From Candidatus Omnitrophota bacterium (GTDB lineage Bacteria; CAIJMQ01), in the NCBI GenBank assembly GCA_018812925.1, contig JAHJCU010000003.1, positions 1-64,000 on the forward strand: 64,000 nucleotides of DNA, read 5' to 3'. How positions within the stretch are numbered: position 1 is the stretch's first letter; the number at the start of each line of letters is the position of its first letter. Shown here piece by piece: positions 19,816 to 30,335 of this stretch. Under the pieces are notes generated by a model, which ran no database searches, was not told the DNA's origin, and saw only the letters and a list, made by a program, of their open reading frames with translations. A program made the position numbers and the translations under genes.

Positions 19816-20285
19816 GGTGTTTTAAATTGCATATAAAACGAACTTTGAAAAAAATTGTTTCAGGTGGACAAACGGGTGTTGACAGAGCAGCACTTGATGT
19901 CGCTTTGAAGTGCAAGATTGTTTGCGGCGGATGGTGTCCTAATGGGCGTATTGCAGAAGATGGGATTATACCCAAACGTTATCCTTTAAAAGAAACGGAA
20001 TCTTCAGATTATGAAATCAGGACTGAATGGAATGTAAAGGATTCCGACGGGACGCTTGTGTTAAATGAGGGTGAACTTACAGGCGGAACGGCTTTTACTG
20101 TTGAATGTGCGAAAAAACATAAAAAACCTTATCTTATTGTGGATTTGGATAATTGCAGTGCGAATGTATTAGATGCTTTTTGGAATTGGATTGAGAAAAA
20201 TAATATTAAAATTTTGAATATGGCAGGTCCAAGAGAAAGTAAATTACAGGGAATATATAAAATTGCGAAAAAGTTTTTGGAATGA
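19812..20285 (+). CDS. Putative molybdenum-carrier / YpsA-SLOG-like protein
   Basis: KKIVSGGQTGVDRAALDVALK...GGWCPNGRIAEDG..., DGTLVLNEGELTGGTAFT, NMAGPRES. Confidence 0.85.
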   Translation: MRCFKLHIKRTLKKIVSGGQTGVDRAALDVALKCKIVCGGWCPNGRIAEDGIIPKRYPLKETESSDYEIRTEWNVKDSDGTLVLNEGELTGGTAFTVECAKKHKKPYLIVDLDNCSANVLDAFWNWIEKNNIKILNMAGPRESKLQGIYKIAKKFLE

Positions 20286-20363
20286 CTGCTGTTTACTGTA
20301 TAATGAAAAAGTTGAGCAAATGTAAGACTTTCTAATGAATTTTTACGACAATTTTTTAAAATT

Positions 20364-21815
20364 ATGATTTCAAATAAACCTATTTTTTTCAAACCAATAA
20401 AACTTCTCTTTTTATTTTTTCTCTTTTTCGGGGTTTTTTCTCCGATGCAAGCCGAACAAAAGGAATCTTTCACCATTGCTTTGACGGGAAAATACCCGCC
20501 GTTTAGTTTTTATTCCCAAGAAGGAGAGTTAGTTGGTTTTGATGTAGATGTTGCCGAAAAAATAGCGCAATATTTGGATAGGGACTTAAATATTGTTACC
20601 ACTGAATGGGACGGGATTTTAGCCGGGCTGCTTTCAGGAAGATATGATGCTATTATCGGCTCCATGGCAATCACTCTGGAACGCGAAGCGAGTGTAAATT
20701 TTTCTCATCCGTATTATATTTCCGGCGCGCAGCTTTTTATCCATGAAGAAGATAAAAATGAAATAGATAACATCGAACACCTAAACGCTCAAAATGTCGG
20801 GGTAGGGCTTGGAGAAACTTATCAGCATTATCTGGAAAACAACCATCCTGAAATTAACACTGTTACTTATAAAAGTACGGTGGATATATTCCTGGATATG
20901 CAAAACAGGCGTATTAAAGGTTTTGTTACTGACCGGTTGGTTGGCCTTTATCAGATAAAACAATCCGATGCTCCGTTTATTTCTGCAGGTCCGCTTTTAT
21001 ATGAAGAGCGCATGGCAATACCGGTTGTAAAAGAAAGAGATGCTTTACTGACAAAAATAAATAATGCCTTGATTGCCATGGAGGGGAAAGGCGAACTTGC
21101 GCAGATACAAGAAAAATGGTTTGGAACTCAAGCAGAGCCGATAGCGAAACAAACAGCAATGGAAAACATAATAGTTGCTAAAAAGTTATTGCGTGGATTT
21201 GGGATAACTTTATTTGTTGCCTTTTTTTCAATAGTTACAGGGTTTTTGCTAGCTATTCCGTTCGGGCTTTTACTCAACAATAAAAAGTTTTATCCTTTAC
21301 ATTTTACTGCGCGCACATTCAACGATTTTATAAGAGGGACACCTCTTTTGATTCAGCTGTTTTTTGTTTATTTCGGCGCGCCGCAAATAGGAATTTTCTT
21401 TACTCCTATCCAGGCGGCAATATTTACTTTAACTATAAACGCTTCTGCCTATATGGCGGAAGTTATTCGTTCTGGGCTTATGGCTGTCAGCCCGGGACAA
21501 AAACTGGCCGGCAAAGCCTTGGGGTTGACAAATGTCGGTGTATTTACCTATATCATTTGGCCGCAAGCATTTCGTATTGCTCTTCCGCCTCTTATGAATA
21601 CGGTTGTGGCCTTAATGAAAGACACTGCTTTGGTTTCTCTGATTGCAGTGGCAGAGGTTATACGCGAGGCGCAGTCAATAATAAGTGTTACTTATAATCC
21701 TATGAAGTATTATTTTATAGTTGCGGTAATGTTTTTTGTAGTTACATTTCCTTTGATGAAGTTGGCCGGTAAAATAGAAGCTAAGATAAAGAAAAGAGGG
21801 TTTACTAATGCTTAA
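20364..21815 (+). CDS. Polar amino-acid ABC transporter, fused substrate-binding protein and permease
   Basis: N-term SBP (GFDVDVAEKIAQYL, ITLEREASVNFSHPYY), C-term HisM-like permease (FNDFIRGTPLLIQLFFVYFG, ALPPLMNTVVALMKDTALVS). Confidence 0.92.
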   Translation: MISNKPIFFKPIKLLFLFFLFFGVFSPMQAEQKESFTIALTGKYPPFSFYSQEGELVGFDVDVAEKIAQYLDRDLNIVTTEWDGILAGLLSGRYDAIIGSMAITLEREASVNFSHPYYISGAQLFIHEEDKNEIDNIEHLNAQNVGVGLGETYQHYLENNHPEINTVTYKSTVDIFLDMQNRRIKGFVTDRLVGLYQIKQSDAPFISAGPLLYEERMAIPVVKERDALLTKINNALIAMEGKGELAQIQEKWFGTQAEPIAKQTAMENIIVAKKLLRGFGITLFVAFFSIVTGFLLAIPFGLLLNNKKFYPLHFTARTFNDFIRGTPLLIQLFFVYFGAPQIGIFFTPIQAAIFTLTINASAYMAEVIRSGLMAVSPGQKLAGKALGLTNVGVFTYIIWPQAFRIALPPLMNTVVALMKDTALVSLIAVAEVIREAQSIISVTYNPMKYYFIVAVMFFVVTFPLMKLAGKIEAKIKKRGFTNA

Positions 21816-22536
21816 GATAAAAAACTTAACTTATACTTATCCGGAAGGGGCAACTGCTTTAAAGGATGTTACAATGGAATTGCCGAAAGAACATATCTTA
21901 GCAATACTGGGACGGAGCGGTTCGGGGAAAACCACTTTACTGAAATGCATAGGTAAATTTCTGAAGCCCCAATCGGGAGATATAATCTTAAACGATGAAA
22001 GTATTTTTGGTATCCCGCGGGAGAAGCTAAGACGTTCAATAGGAATAGTTTTTCAGGAGCTTTATTTGTTTCCGCATCTAACAATTTTGGAAAATATGAT
22101 ATTGGCTCCGGTGAGAGTGCTTAAAAAAGATAAGGAGATAGTAAGTAAGGAAGCTGAAGATATTTTGGCTAAGCTCGGCATAAAAGATTTGTGTGACAGA
22201 TACCCTTCTCAAATAAGCGGAGGACAAGCTCAGAGAGCGGCAATAGCGCGAGCTTTAATTATGAAACCCCAATATGTGCTTTTGGATGAGCCGACTTCCG
22301 CCTTGGATTTGAATACGACAGAGGAATTCGGTAAATGGTTACTGGAACTAAAGGCGAAAACAACTTTTGTTATTGTAACTCATGATGTTTTGTTTACGCA
22401 GAATATAGCTAATTTCGGTTTTTTATTTTCAAAAGGAAAAGTGCAAGCTCAAGGAACCATGGAACATATTGTAGAGACATTGAAACGCAAGAAACACACA
22501 GGCAACGACTTACCTCTGCGCAGTAATAAGCATTGA
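21808..22536 (+). CDS. Polar amino-acid ABC transporter ATP-binding protein
   Basis: Walker A GRSGSGKTTLLKC, ISGGQAQRAAIARAL, LLDEPTSALD. Confidence 0.94.
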   Translation: MLKIKNLTYTYPEGATALKDVTMELPKEHILAILGRSGSGKTTLLKCIGKFLKPQSGDIILNDESIFGIPREKLRRSIGIVFQELYLFPHLTILENMILAPVRVLKKDKEIVSKEAEDILAKLGIKDLCDRYPSQISGGQAQRAAIARALIMKPQYVLLDEPTSALDLNTTEEFGKWLLELKAKTTFVIVTHDVLFTQNIANFGFLFSKGKVQAQGTMEHIVETLKRKKHTGNDLPLRSNKH

Positions 22537-22552
22537 AAATCCGAATACTATT

Positions 22553-23002
22553 CTATTCCCAAACAACTTTCACCTGAAGCCGCTGTCTTCCCCAATCTAA
22601 TGCTTGTTGGTGTGATGAGAAAAATATATCGATGTGGTTTCCCTTAATATCACCGCCTACATCGTGGACAACGCCCCAACCATAACCCGGAATATACATA
22701 TGAGTTCCGAAAGGATACATTGAAGTATCTGCGGCAATTGTTCCTTTTTTTGCTTTTGTTCCGTCAGCTGTTATCCCTACTTTTTTTACTTTCCCTTTTA
22801 AGGGCCCGCTAGTGTAAATGGGTATTCCGAAAAATCCTCTCCTATAGCCGCAACATTCACCGCAGGGACAATACGCGGTAACTGTCATTGCAATTGTAGC
22901 TTGTCTACTTCCCTTTATTGGAGGACGCGATCCGGAAACGCAACCGGCTAATAATAGAAGACCTGCTAATGATATAAATAATAGTATATTTTTCATAATC
23001 AA
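22553..23002 (-). CDS. 3D-domain lipoprotein (Asp-Asp-Asp, MltA/RpfB-like fold)
   Basis: MTVTAYCPCGECCG..., GTIAADTSMYPFGTHMYIPGYGWGVVHDVGGDIKGNHIDIFF; lipobox LLAGC. Confidence 0.88.
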   Translation of the reverse strand: MIMKNILLFISLAGLLLLAGCVSGSRPPIKGSRQATIAMTVTAYCPCGECCGYRRGFFGIPIYTSGPLKGKVKKVGITADGTKAKKGTIAADTSMYPFGTHMYIPGYGWGVVHDVGGDIKGNHIDIFFSSHQQALDWGRQRLQVKVVWE

Positions 23003-23012
23003 TGCTAAGGAT

Positions 23013-23090
23013 TAAATCGTAAGTTTTAGCTTACGTAATTAGTAATCCGTAAACTGTAATTCGTAATTTTTAAATTACCATTTACGGGTT
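23013..23090. repeat. AT-rich dispersed intergenic repeat (copy 1), overlaps the uvrB stop codon
   Basis: gtaatccgtaaactgtaattcgtaatttttaaattaccatttacgggtta; related copies near 53217-53303 and 57620-57693. Confidence 0.6.
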
Positions 23091-25076
23091 ATGAATCTTC
23101 TTTTTCATTGTTTCCCTCATTCTTTTTATTTCGTCCCTTATTATAGCGGCCTTTTCGAATTCCAGCTCTTTGGCGGATTTAAGCATTTCAGTTTCAAGTT
23201 CTGCGATTAAAGATTCGTCTTCAATAGTATATCTTATCCCTTTTTCTCTTACCAAAGAAATAAGATGCAAACTTTCTGTCTTTGTTTTTATCTCTCTCTT
23301 GAGCAAGTCAACGATTTCTTTCTTTATTGTTTTGGGCGTGATGTTGTTTTTGCGGTTATAATCCATTTGCAGTTTTCTTCTTCTTACAGTCTCATAGATA
23401 GCTCTTTTCATGGAATTGGTTATTTCATCGGCATACATCACTACTTCGCCTCCCACATTCCTTGCGCATCGGCCCATCACTTGGATTAGTGATGTTTCAG
23501 ACCTAAAGAGACCTTCTTTGTCGGCATCAAGAATCGCAACCAGCGAGACTTCGGGCAAATCAAGACCCTCTCTTAAAAGATTTATTCCTACAAGACAGTC
23601 AAAGTCGCCTTTTCTTAAACCGCTTAATATTTCAACTCTTTCTATTGTCTCTATTTCCGAGTGGAGATATCTTACTTTTACACCCTTCTCAGAAAGATAT
23701 TCCGCCAATTCTTCTGACATTCTTTTAGTGAGCGTCGTAACAAGAATTCTTTCATGTTTTTCTGCCCTCTTTCTTATTCTTTCAAGTAAATCATCTATCT
23801 GGTGTTCAGTTGGTTTTATAGTAATTTTCGGATCTACTAAACCGGTAGGTCTTATAATTTGCTCAACGACTTGTTTACTTCTGTTCAGTTCAAACGGCGA
23901 AGGTGTTGCCGATAAAAAAATTGTCTTATTCATTATCTTTTCAAATTCTTCAAACCTCAATGGCCTGTTATCTAAGGCCGAAGGCAGACGGAAACCGTAT
24001 TCTACAAGTGTTTCCTTGCGGGCTCTATCTCCGTTATACATCCCACGAATTTGGGGAACTGTAACGTGTGACTCGTCTATTATCAAAAGAAAATCCTTAG
24101 GAAAATAGTCAATTAAAGTATAAGGTTTCCCCCCGGGTTTTCTTAAAGAAAGATGCCGTGAATAGTTTTCTATTCCCTGACAATGCCCTAATTCCTGAAG
24201 CATCTCCATATCATAGTTCGTGCGTGTTTCGAGCCGCTGGGCTTCAAGAAGTTTATGTTGTTTGTTTAGGTCAGCAAGACGGGTTTTAAGTTCCATTTTT
24301 ATTGTTTTGATTGCAGTATTCAAATTGTCCTGACTGGCAACAAAATGCTTGGCCGGATAGAGCATTATCTTATTTATTTCTCTGACAGTATGATTTGTTA
24401 AATGGTTGATTTCTTTCATTCTTTCAATCTTATCACCCCACATTTCGAGCTTTAAAGCGGTTTCTTCATAGGCGGGGAAAACTTCGAGCGTATCGCCTCG
24501 CACCCTGAATGTTCCTCTCTTGAAATTTATATCGTTTCTTTCGTATTGCATTTGAATAAGCCGTTCAAGTATATGTTCGCGTTTGTATTTCTTATTTTTC
24601 TCTAATACCAGCGCCATGTTTTGCCATTCTTCAGGCGAGCCAAGCCCGTAAATACAGGAGACACTGGCAACGATAATCACATCGTCTCTTGAGAATAGGC
24701 TTGAAGTCGCTTTCAATCTCAACCTGTCAATATCCTCATTTATAGAGGAGTCTTTTTCGATATATAAATCTTTCATCGGGAGATATGCTTCGGGCTGATA
24801 ATAATCATAATAACTGACGAAATATTCAACGGCATTATTGGGAAAGAACTGTTTGAATTCGGAGTAGAGTTGCGCTGCCAATGTTTTGTTATGGGAAATT
24901 ACAAGCGTAGGTTTATTTATGTTGGCTATGACGTTGGCGATAGTGAATGTTTTCCCCGAACCTGTGACTCCAAGAAGTGTCTGCTCCTTATAACCGCGTT
25001 TCAAACCGTCAGTTAATTTTTCGATGGCTTTCGGTTGGTCGCCTTTGGGTTTGTATGGAGAAATTAGGTTAAACAT
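23082..25076 (-). CDS. uvrB: UvrABC system protein B
   Basis: [57 protein letters not shown]-like, C-terminal UVR motif. Confidence 0.98.
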   Translation of the reverse strand: MFNLISPYKPKGDQPKAIEKLTDGLKRGYKEQTLLGVTGSGKTFTIANVIANINKPTLVISHNKTLAAQLYSEFKQFFPNNAVEYFVSYYDYYQPEAYLPMKDLYIEKDSSINEDIDRLRLKATSSLFSRDDVIIVASVSCIYGLGSPEEWQNMALVLEKNKKYKREHILERLIQMQYERNDINFKRGTFRVRGDTLEVFPAYEETALKLEMWGDKIERMKEINHLTNHTVREINKIMLYPAKHFVASQDNLNTAIKTIKMELKTRLADLNKQHKLLEAQRLETRTNYDMEMLQELGHCQGIENYSRHLSLRKPGGKPYTLIDYFPKDFLLIIDESHVTVPQIRGMYNGDRARKETLVEYGFRLPSALDNRPLRFEEFEKIMNKTIFLSATPSPFELNRSKQVVEQIIRPTGLVDPKITIKPTEHQIDDLLERIRKRAEKHERILVTTLTKRMSEELAEYLSEKGVKVRYLHSEIETIERVEILSGLRKGDFDCLVGINLLREGLDLPEVSLVAILDADKEGLFRSETSLIQVMGRCARNVGGEVVMYADEITNSMKRAIYETVRRRKLQMDYNRKNNITPKTIKKEIVDLLKREIKTKTESLHLISLVREKGIRYTIEDESLIAELETEMLKSAKELEFEKAAIIRDEIKRMRETMKKKIHNP

Positions 25077-25108
25077 AAGTAACTAATCGGTTTTCGGTGT
25101 TCGGTTTG

Positions 25109-25140
25109 CGGTTATCGTTAAAGATTGTTTACGAAAACCT
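25109..25140. repeat. Inverted-repeat arm (partner 26604-26635)
   Basis: cggttatcgttaaagattgtttacgaaaacct; reverse complement matches 26604-26635 at 30/32. Confidence 0.7.
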
Positions 25141-25150
25141 AAAACCCACG

Positions 25151-25184
25151 TCCCCCTGTTACATTATGAAAGAATGTAGGGGGA
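25151..25184. repeat. Dispersed hairpin element, copy 1
   Basis: tccccctgttacattatgaaagaatgtaggggga; near-identical to 53327-53360. Confidence 0.7.
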
Positions 25185-25337
25185 GATAACCGTTTTCAGT
25201 ATTTGCGATAATCTATTCTACTGGTCTTCCGTATTCATTTCAAATTAGTGTGTTTGACAAAAGACTCATTCTAACCTACTATTCTCTCAGGTTTAGTAAA
25301 ACAAATATAAGTTCTTTGTTTGGAAGGAGGTAGACGG

Positions 25338-25769
25338 ATGAAGAAATTCTTGTTTATTCTTGGCATTGTTGTTCTTGCTGGTGGTATCTTCGTTGGCGGG
25401 ATGGTTATCGGCACTCAACTCGATTTCATGAATGCTATGTTCCAATTCTCGACATTGGATAAAGCGTTAGTCGATGCATCCGAGGTTTTCCAAACAGTGT
25501 CCTATCTTGACAATGGTGAGTCAAAAAATGCGAGAGGTTGGCTGAATCTCAAACTCGACAGTTATATAATTACAATAGATCAATTTATCAAAGACTGCCC
25601 GAATTTTGAAACGAGAGAACATGCTGAAAGATTTCTTATTCGTGTTGCCAAGCATCGTCAGAAGTATCCTTCAAAGGTCAGTTTATCAAAAGAAGTTCCC
25701 GATTATGCAGGAGTAGAGGAACATATTCAATCAATTCTTGAAAATGTCTTGGAACAGGAGGGTAAATAG
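25338..25769 (+). CDS. Hypothetical protein with N-terminal TM segment
   Basis: RBS aaggagg at 25325; MKKFLFILGIVVLAGGIFVGGMVIG... Confidence 0.75.
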   Translation: MKKFLFILGIVVLAGGIFVGGMVIGTQLDFMNAMFQFSTLDKALVDASEVFQTVSYLDNGESKNARGWLNLKLDSYIITIDQFIKDCPNFETREHAERFLIRVAKHRQKYPSKVSLSKEVPDYAGVEEHIQSILENVLEQEGK

Positions 25770-25866
25770 AACGGCTGAATCGAAAAAATAGTAACAGCGC
25801 CTATTTATTAACTTTTAAATTTTGATTTGTAATTTTACCTTTTTACTTTTAAATTTTAACTTTTTC

Positions 25867-26574
25867 TCACTTCCCCCACCTTCTCTGCCGTCTCTGGTAC
25901 TCTGTAATCGCTTCGTGTAATTTTTCTTTACTCAAATCGGGCCATAATTCGGGGATTATGACAATTTCGGTGTATGCCATTTGCCAGAGCAGGTAATTAG
26001 AGATGCGGAAATCTCCTCCGGTTCGTATTAGAAGGTCGGGGTCTGGTAGCCCTGCGGTATATAAATTTTCCGAAATGGTTTCTTCATCTACTTTTTTAAT
26101 ATCTTTATTTTCTAATATTTTATTGACTGCATCTACTATTTCTTTTCTACCGCCGTAATTTACAGCGAGGTTTACGACCATCTTGTCGTTATTCTTCGTG
26201 GTTTCTTCTGCATAATCTATGGCTTTTTTGAGATTTCCTTCAAGCTCATGGATTCTTCCTATAAATCTGACTTTAATATTTTTTGAATGGAAATAGTCTA
26301 TTTTCTTCTTAAGAAAATTTGTACCAAATTTCATTATGAAATTTACTTCTTTCTCTTTTCTCTTCCAATTTTCTGTGGAAAAGATATAAAAGGTGAGCAC
26401 AGGTATCCCCAGTTGGAGGCAATCTTCGATTACTCTAAGGACGGTATCGCTGCCTTTTTTATGTCCTTGGGTTGAAAGGAGTTTATTTTTTTTAGCCCAT
26501 CTGCGGTTGCCGTCGACGATGAATGCAATGTGTTGAGGAAATTGACTCTTATCTAATATTATTTTAGGACTCAT
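25867..26574 (-). CDS. uppS: Isoprenyl (undecaprenyl) diphosphate synthase
   Basis: HIAFIVDGNRRWAKK, LTFYIFSTENWKR, DPDLLIRTGGDFRISNYLLWQMAYTEI. Confidence 0.96.
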   Translation of the reverse strand: MSPKIILDKSQFPQHIAFIVDGNRRWAKKNKLLSTQGHKKGSDTVLRVIEDCLQLGIPVLTFYIFSTENWKRKEKEVNFIMKFGTNFLKKKIDYFHSKNIKVRFIGRIHELEGNLKKAIDYAEETTKNNDKMVVNLAVNYGGRKEIVDAVNKILENKDIKKVDEETISENLYTAGLPDPDLLIRTGGDFRISNYLLWQMAYTEIVIIPELWPDLSKEKLHEAITEYQRRQRRWGK

Positions 26575-26603
26575 TTTATTTCCGTTATTCGGTTTTCGGT
26601 GTT

Positions 26604-26635
26604 AGGTTTTCGTAACTAATCTTTAACGATAACCG
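26604..26635. repeat. Inverted-repeat arm (partner 25109-25140)
   Basis: aggttttcgtaactaatctttaacgataaccg. Confidence 0.7.
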
Positions 26636-26743
26636 TCATTTTCTTTTCCGTTATTCAAACCATTATACAAAATTTTCTCCTAAAAAATAAATTAGTATTT
26701 TTTTATCATTTATCCCGCTATCATTTTTATTTATATCATACAG

Positions 26744-26772
26744 TTGACTTTAATATTATGAAATTGTATCAT
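26744..26772 (+). promoter_or_regulatory. Candidate sigma70-type promoter for the serine-biosynthesis genes
   Basis: TTGACT-N17-TATCAT, 40 nt upstream of the ATG at 26813. Confidence 0.5.
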
Positions 26773-26812
26773 TCCACCTTCTCTAAACTTAACCTACAAG
26801 GAGGTAGCACAA

Positions 26813-27955
26813 ATGAAAAAGAAATATCTTTTGACTCCGGGACCTACACCTCTGCCGCCGGAAGTTATGAGCGCTTTGGCAAAGCCGATTATACATCATA
26901 GGACTGCCGAATATAGCGCATTGTTTGTGGAAGTAAATAATGGTTTGAAATCTTTATTTCAGACCGCAGAAGATGTTTTTACTTTTGCTTCTTCGGGTAC
27001 CGGCGCTATGGAAGCGTCTGTAGTAAATTTGCTTTCCCCGAAAGATAAAGTAATTATGGTTGAGGCAGGTAAGTTTGGAGAAAGATGGCTGGAACTTGGT
27101 AATACGTACGGTTTGGACGTTATCCCTGTGCATGTCCAGTGGGGTAAAGCGGTTGAGTCGTCTTTGATAGAAAAATTATTGAAAGAAAATCCTGATGCTA
27201 AAGCGGTTTTTGTCACATTATGCGAAACATCTACGGGTGTAAAAACAGATATCAAAACTATTGCGGCGATTACCGCAAAAACCAATGCCGTATTAGTGGT
27301 GGACGCAATATCAGGTCTTGGCGCTATGGAACTTAAGACCGATGAATGGGGCGTTGATGTTGTTGTTTCCGGTTCGCAAAAAGGTATGATGTTGCCGCCG
27401 GGGCTTGCTTTTATCTCATTGAGCAAAAAAGCGCAGAAAATGCTCGAAACGTCAACATTACCTAAGTATTATCTGAATCTTAAAGCGTATAAGAAAGCTT
27501 TGGATAAATCGGATACACCATATACGCCTGCAATTAGTTTGACGGTGGCTTTGACAGAGGCGCTTAAACTTATAAATGATGAAGGGCTTGAAAATGTGTT
27601 GAAGAGACACGCTGTAATGGCTGAGGCGACAAGACAAGCAGTCAAAGCGTTAGGACTGGAAGTTTTTGCTTCTTCTCCTGCTGATGCTGTTACCTCTGTG
27701 AAATTACCCGAGGGTATGGATGGTAGTAAACTATATAAGACAATGAAAGACGAATTAGGTGTTCAGGCTGCGGGCGGTCAGGGAGACCTAAAAGGCAAGA
27801 TACTGAGAATTGCGCATCTGGGATATATGGATGCTTCCGATGTAATTCTTGGTATTTCTGCTTTAGAAGTTGCATTGGGTAAAATAGGTTACCCTGTGAA
27901 AATGGGTGAAGGTGTAAAAGCCGCCCAGAAAGTTTTATATCAAATAAATAGTTGA
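26813..27955 (+). CDS. Alanine-glyoxylate / serine-pyruvate aminotransferase family (PLP)
   Basis: LLTPGPTPLPPEVMSAL...HHRTAEYSALF, VVSGSQKGMMLPPGLAF; next to phosphoglycerate dehydrogenase. Confidence 0.93.
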   Translation: MKKKYLLTPGPTPLPPEVMSALAKPIIHHRTAEYSALFVEVNNGLKSLFQTAEDVFTFASSGTGAMEASVVNLLSPKDKVIMVEAGKFGERWLELGNTYGLDVIPVHVQWGKAVESSLIEKLLKENPDAKAVFVTLCETSTGVKTDIKTIAAITAKTNAVLVVDAISGLGAMELKTDEWGVDVVVSGSQKGMMLPPGLAFISLSKKAQKMLETSTLPKYYLNLKAYKKALDKSDTPYTPAISLTVALTEALKLINDEGLENVLKRHAVMAEATRQAVKALGLEVFASSPADAVTSVKLPEGMDGSKLYKTMKDELGVQAAGGQGDLKGKILRIAHLGYMDASDVILGISALEVALGKIGYPVKMGEGVKAAQKVLYQINS

Positions 27956-28027
27956 TAGTAAATAGCAAAAAATATTCAAAGACCATAAACCATCCCGAAC
28001 ATAGTGAGAGAAATGGAGGATAATTAA

Positions 28028-28978
28028 ATGAAGGTACTTATATCAGATAAATTAGAAAAACAAGCCGTGGATATTCTGCAGGCGGAAGGGTTGCAGGTTG
28101 ATATTAATACCGAACTTACACCGGAACAGTTGAAAGAAAAAATAAAAGGATACGATGCTTTGATTGTAAGGTCAAAGACCAAAGCCACAAAAGAAATAAT
28201 CGACGCATCTGATAATCTGAAAGTAATCGGCAGAGCAGGTGTAGGTGTGGACAATATAGATATTCCTGCGGCAACGGCTAAAGGAATTGTGGTAATGAAT
28301 GCTCCTTCCGGCAATACGATATCTGCCGCAGAACATGCATTTGCCCTGATGATGTCTCTTTCGAGAAATATTCCTTATGCCAATTCTTTGCTGAAGAATA
28401 AAAAATGGGAGAAGAAATTATTGGGTGTTGAGCTTAACGGCAAGACGATTGGTGTAATAGGATTAGGAAGAGTAGGTAGTCACATGGCTAAAATGGCTAA
28501 AGGAATCGGAATGAAAGTTATTGGTTACGATCCTTTAATAACAGAGGACAAGGCAAGTAGCGTTGGTGTTGCACTTGTAAGTTTGGATGAAATATTTAAA
28601 ACGGCTGATTTTATTTCTCTGCATGTTCCGCGTACACCCGAGACAAAAAACCTTATAGGGGAAGATGCATTAAATAAGATGAAGAAGAATGTCAGGATAA
28701 TAAATTGCGCCAGAGGCGGTGTGGTTGACGAGGACGCTCTTTATAAAGCATTGAAAGAAGGAAAAATAGCCGGCGCAGCGCTTGATGTTTTTGCGCAGGA
28801 ACCACTTCTTGATTCTCCGCTTCTTGAGTTGGATAATGTGATAGTTACTCCGCATTTGGGCGCTTCCACACAGGAAGCTCAAATTAAAGTAGCGGTAGAT
28901 ATTGCCAATTCAATAGCATTGGCTTTAAAAGAAGGAAAATTTAATAACGCATTGAATTTGTCTCAAATAAAGAGATAA
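28028..28978 (+). CDS. serA: D-3-phosphoglycerate dehydrogenase
   Basis: GRAGVGVDNIDIPAATAKGIVVMNAPSGNTISAAEHAFALM, GVIGLGRVG, CARGGVVDEDAL, ALDVFAQEP. Confidence 0.94.
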   Translation: MKVLISDKLEKQAVDILQAEGLQVDINTELTPEQLKEKIKGYDALIVRSKTKATKEIIDASDNLKVIGRAGVGVDNIDIPAATAKGIVVMNAPSGNTISAAEHAFALMMSLSRNIPYANSLLKNKKWEKKLLGVELNGKTIGVIGLGRVGSHMAKMAKGIGMKVIGYDPLITEDKASSVGVALVSLDEIFKTADFISLHVPRTPETKNLIGEDALNKMKKNVRIINCARGGVVDEDALYKALKEGKIAGAALDVFAQEPLLDSPLLELDNVIVTPHLGASTQEAQIKVAVDIANSIALALKEGKFNNALNLSQIKR

Positions 28979-29003
28979 ATTTAATTTTACGGAGATTTAA
29001 ATT

Positions 29004-30278
29004 ATGGTTAAGAAACTTCAGCCTGTTAAAAAGAAAATTCTAAAGGGACCAAGAATACATATTCTTGATGTAACCAATAGAGACGGTGTTCAGACTTCTC
29101 GCCTCGGATTGGCTAAACTCCAGAAAACAATGATAAATCTCTATCTTGACAAGATGGGTGTTTATCAGAGCGAGATGGGGTTTCCATTTACGAATCACGA
29201 AATAAGCTATATCAACGCCAATCTTGAACTTAAAAAAATAGGCGCGTTTAAATCACTTATCCTTTCAGGATGGTGCAGACCCGTAATTAAAGATATAGAG
29301 AAGTCATTAAAACTTACCAACATTAAGGATATGAATATATCTGTCTCCACTTCCAAGCAGATGCTTGACAGCAAGTTTGGAGGCAAATATTCCAAAGATG
29401 ATATCATCAGAATGATTTCGGAAGCTACCAAATATGCCAAGAAAAGCGGAGTCAAAACAATAGGCGTCAATGCAGAAGATGCTTCCAGGTCTGATGTAGA
29501 TTTCCTTATAGATTTTGCCATTGCCGCTAAAGAAGCCGGAGCCGATAGGTTTAGATACTGTGATACTTTGGGATATGATGATCCTTTTTCAATCTATGAA
29601 AGAATATCCAAGATAGTCGCTTCCGTCAAAATAGGCGTTGAATTGCATTGTCATAATGATTTGGGTATGGCTGTTGCAGTTTCAATAGGCGGAGCTAAAG
29701 CGGCAGTTGACAGCGGAGTAGATGCGTATATAAATACTACTGTTAACGGAATGGGCGAAAGAGCCGGCAATGCGGATTTAGTGTCCACAATATTGGCTAT
29801 AAAGAAGGCAAGTGGTTTAAAAGGAAAATATGCAATGGATGACAATATAGATTTAAAGATGGCTTGGAAAATTTCCAAATACGCATCTTATGCTTTCGGT
29901 GTCCCGATTCCCATTAATCAGCCGGGAGTAGGGGATAACGCTTTTGCGCACGAGTCCGGCATTCACGTTGACGGCGCTCTGAAAGATTCCAGGAACTATG
30001 AACTTTATCACTATAAAGAGTTAGGCAGAGGAGAACCGGAAATTATTGAAACCGGAAGACAAATAACAGTCGGAGAATATAGCGGTATTAAAGGTTTCGG
30101 CAATGTTTACGGCAAAATGGAAATAGAGTTTAAAAATGATGAGGAAGCTACTAAAATATTAGAATTAGTTAGATATGCAAATGTCCATACTCAAAAACCT
30201 TTAGTTGAGGATGAGTTGAGATTTATTGCGTCTTATCCTGAAATGGCCAAACAGATTATGACGGTTACTCCTCCATAG
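29004..30278 (+). CDS. 2-isopropylmalate/homocitrate synthase family protein
   Basis: HILDVTNRDGVQTSRL, ELHCHNDLGMAVAVSIGGAKAAVDSGVDAYINTTVNGMGERAGNADL. Confidence 0.88.
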   Translation: MVKKLQPVKKKILKGPRIHILDVTNRDGVQTSRLGLAKLQKTMINLYLDKMGVYQSEMGFPFTNHEISYINANLELKKIGAFKSLILSGWCRPVIKDIEKSLKLTNIKDMNISVSTSKQMLDSKFGGKYSKDDIIRMISEATKYAKKSGVKTIGVNAEDASRSDVDFLIDFAIAAKEAGADRFRYCDTLGYDDPFSIYERISKIVASVKIGVELHCHNDLGMAVAVSIGGAKAAVDSGVDAYINTTVNGMGERAGNADLVSTILAIKKASGLKGKYAMDDNIDLKMAWKISKYASYAFGVPIPINQPGVGDNAFAHESGIHVDGALKDSRNYELYHYKELGRGEPEIIETGRQITVGEYSGIKGFGNVYGKMEIEFKNDEEATKILELVRYANVHTQKPLVEDELRFIASYPEMAKQIMTVTPP

Positions 30279-30286
30279 GTATTGAC

Positions 30287-30314
30287 TTGATATTTTAGTC
30301 AAATCGGATATAAT
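30287..30314 (+). promoter_or_regulatory. Candidate sigma70-type promoter
   Basis: TTGATA-N16-TATAAT upstream of the TPR gene. Confidence 0.5.
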
Positions 30315-30335
30315 AAAAAAATAAAAATTAAGAAA

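Noticed and set aside
23410-24108. 232-aa plus-strand ORF opposite uvrB
   Set aside because: Antisense to the conserved UvrB coding sequence; low-complexity Ser/Phe-rich translation typical of a shadow ORF
25320-25800. Possibility that the orphan gene 25338-25769 is another integron cassette (gtaacagcgcc downstream)
   Set aside because: No convincing R''/R' pair or L arms around it; flanked instead by other repeat types
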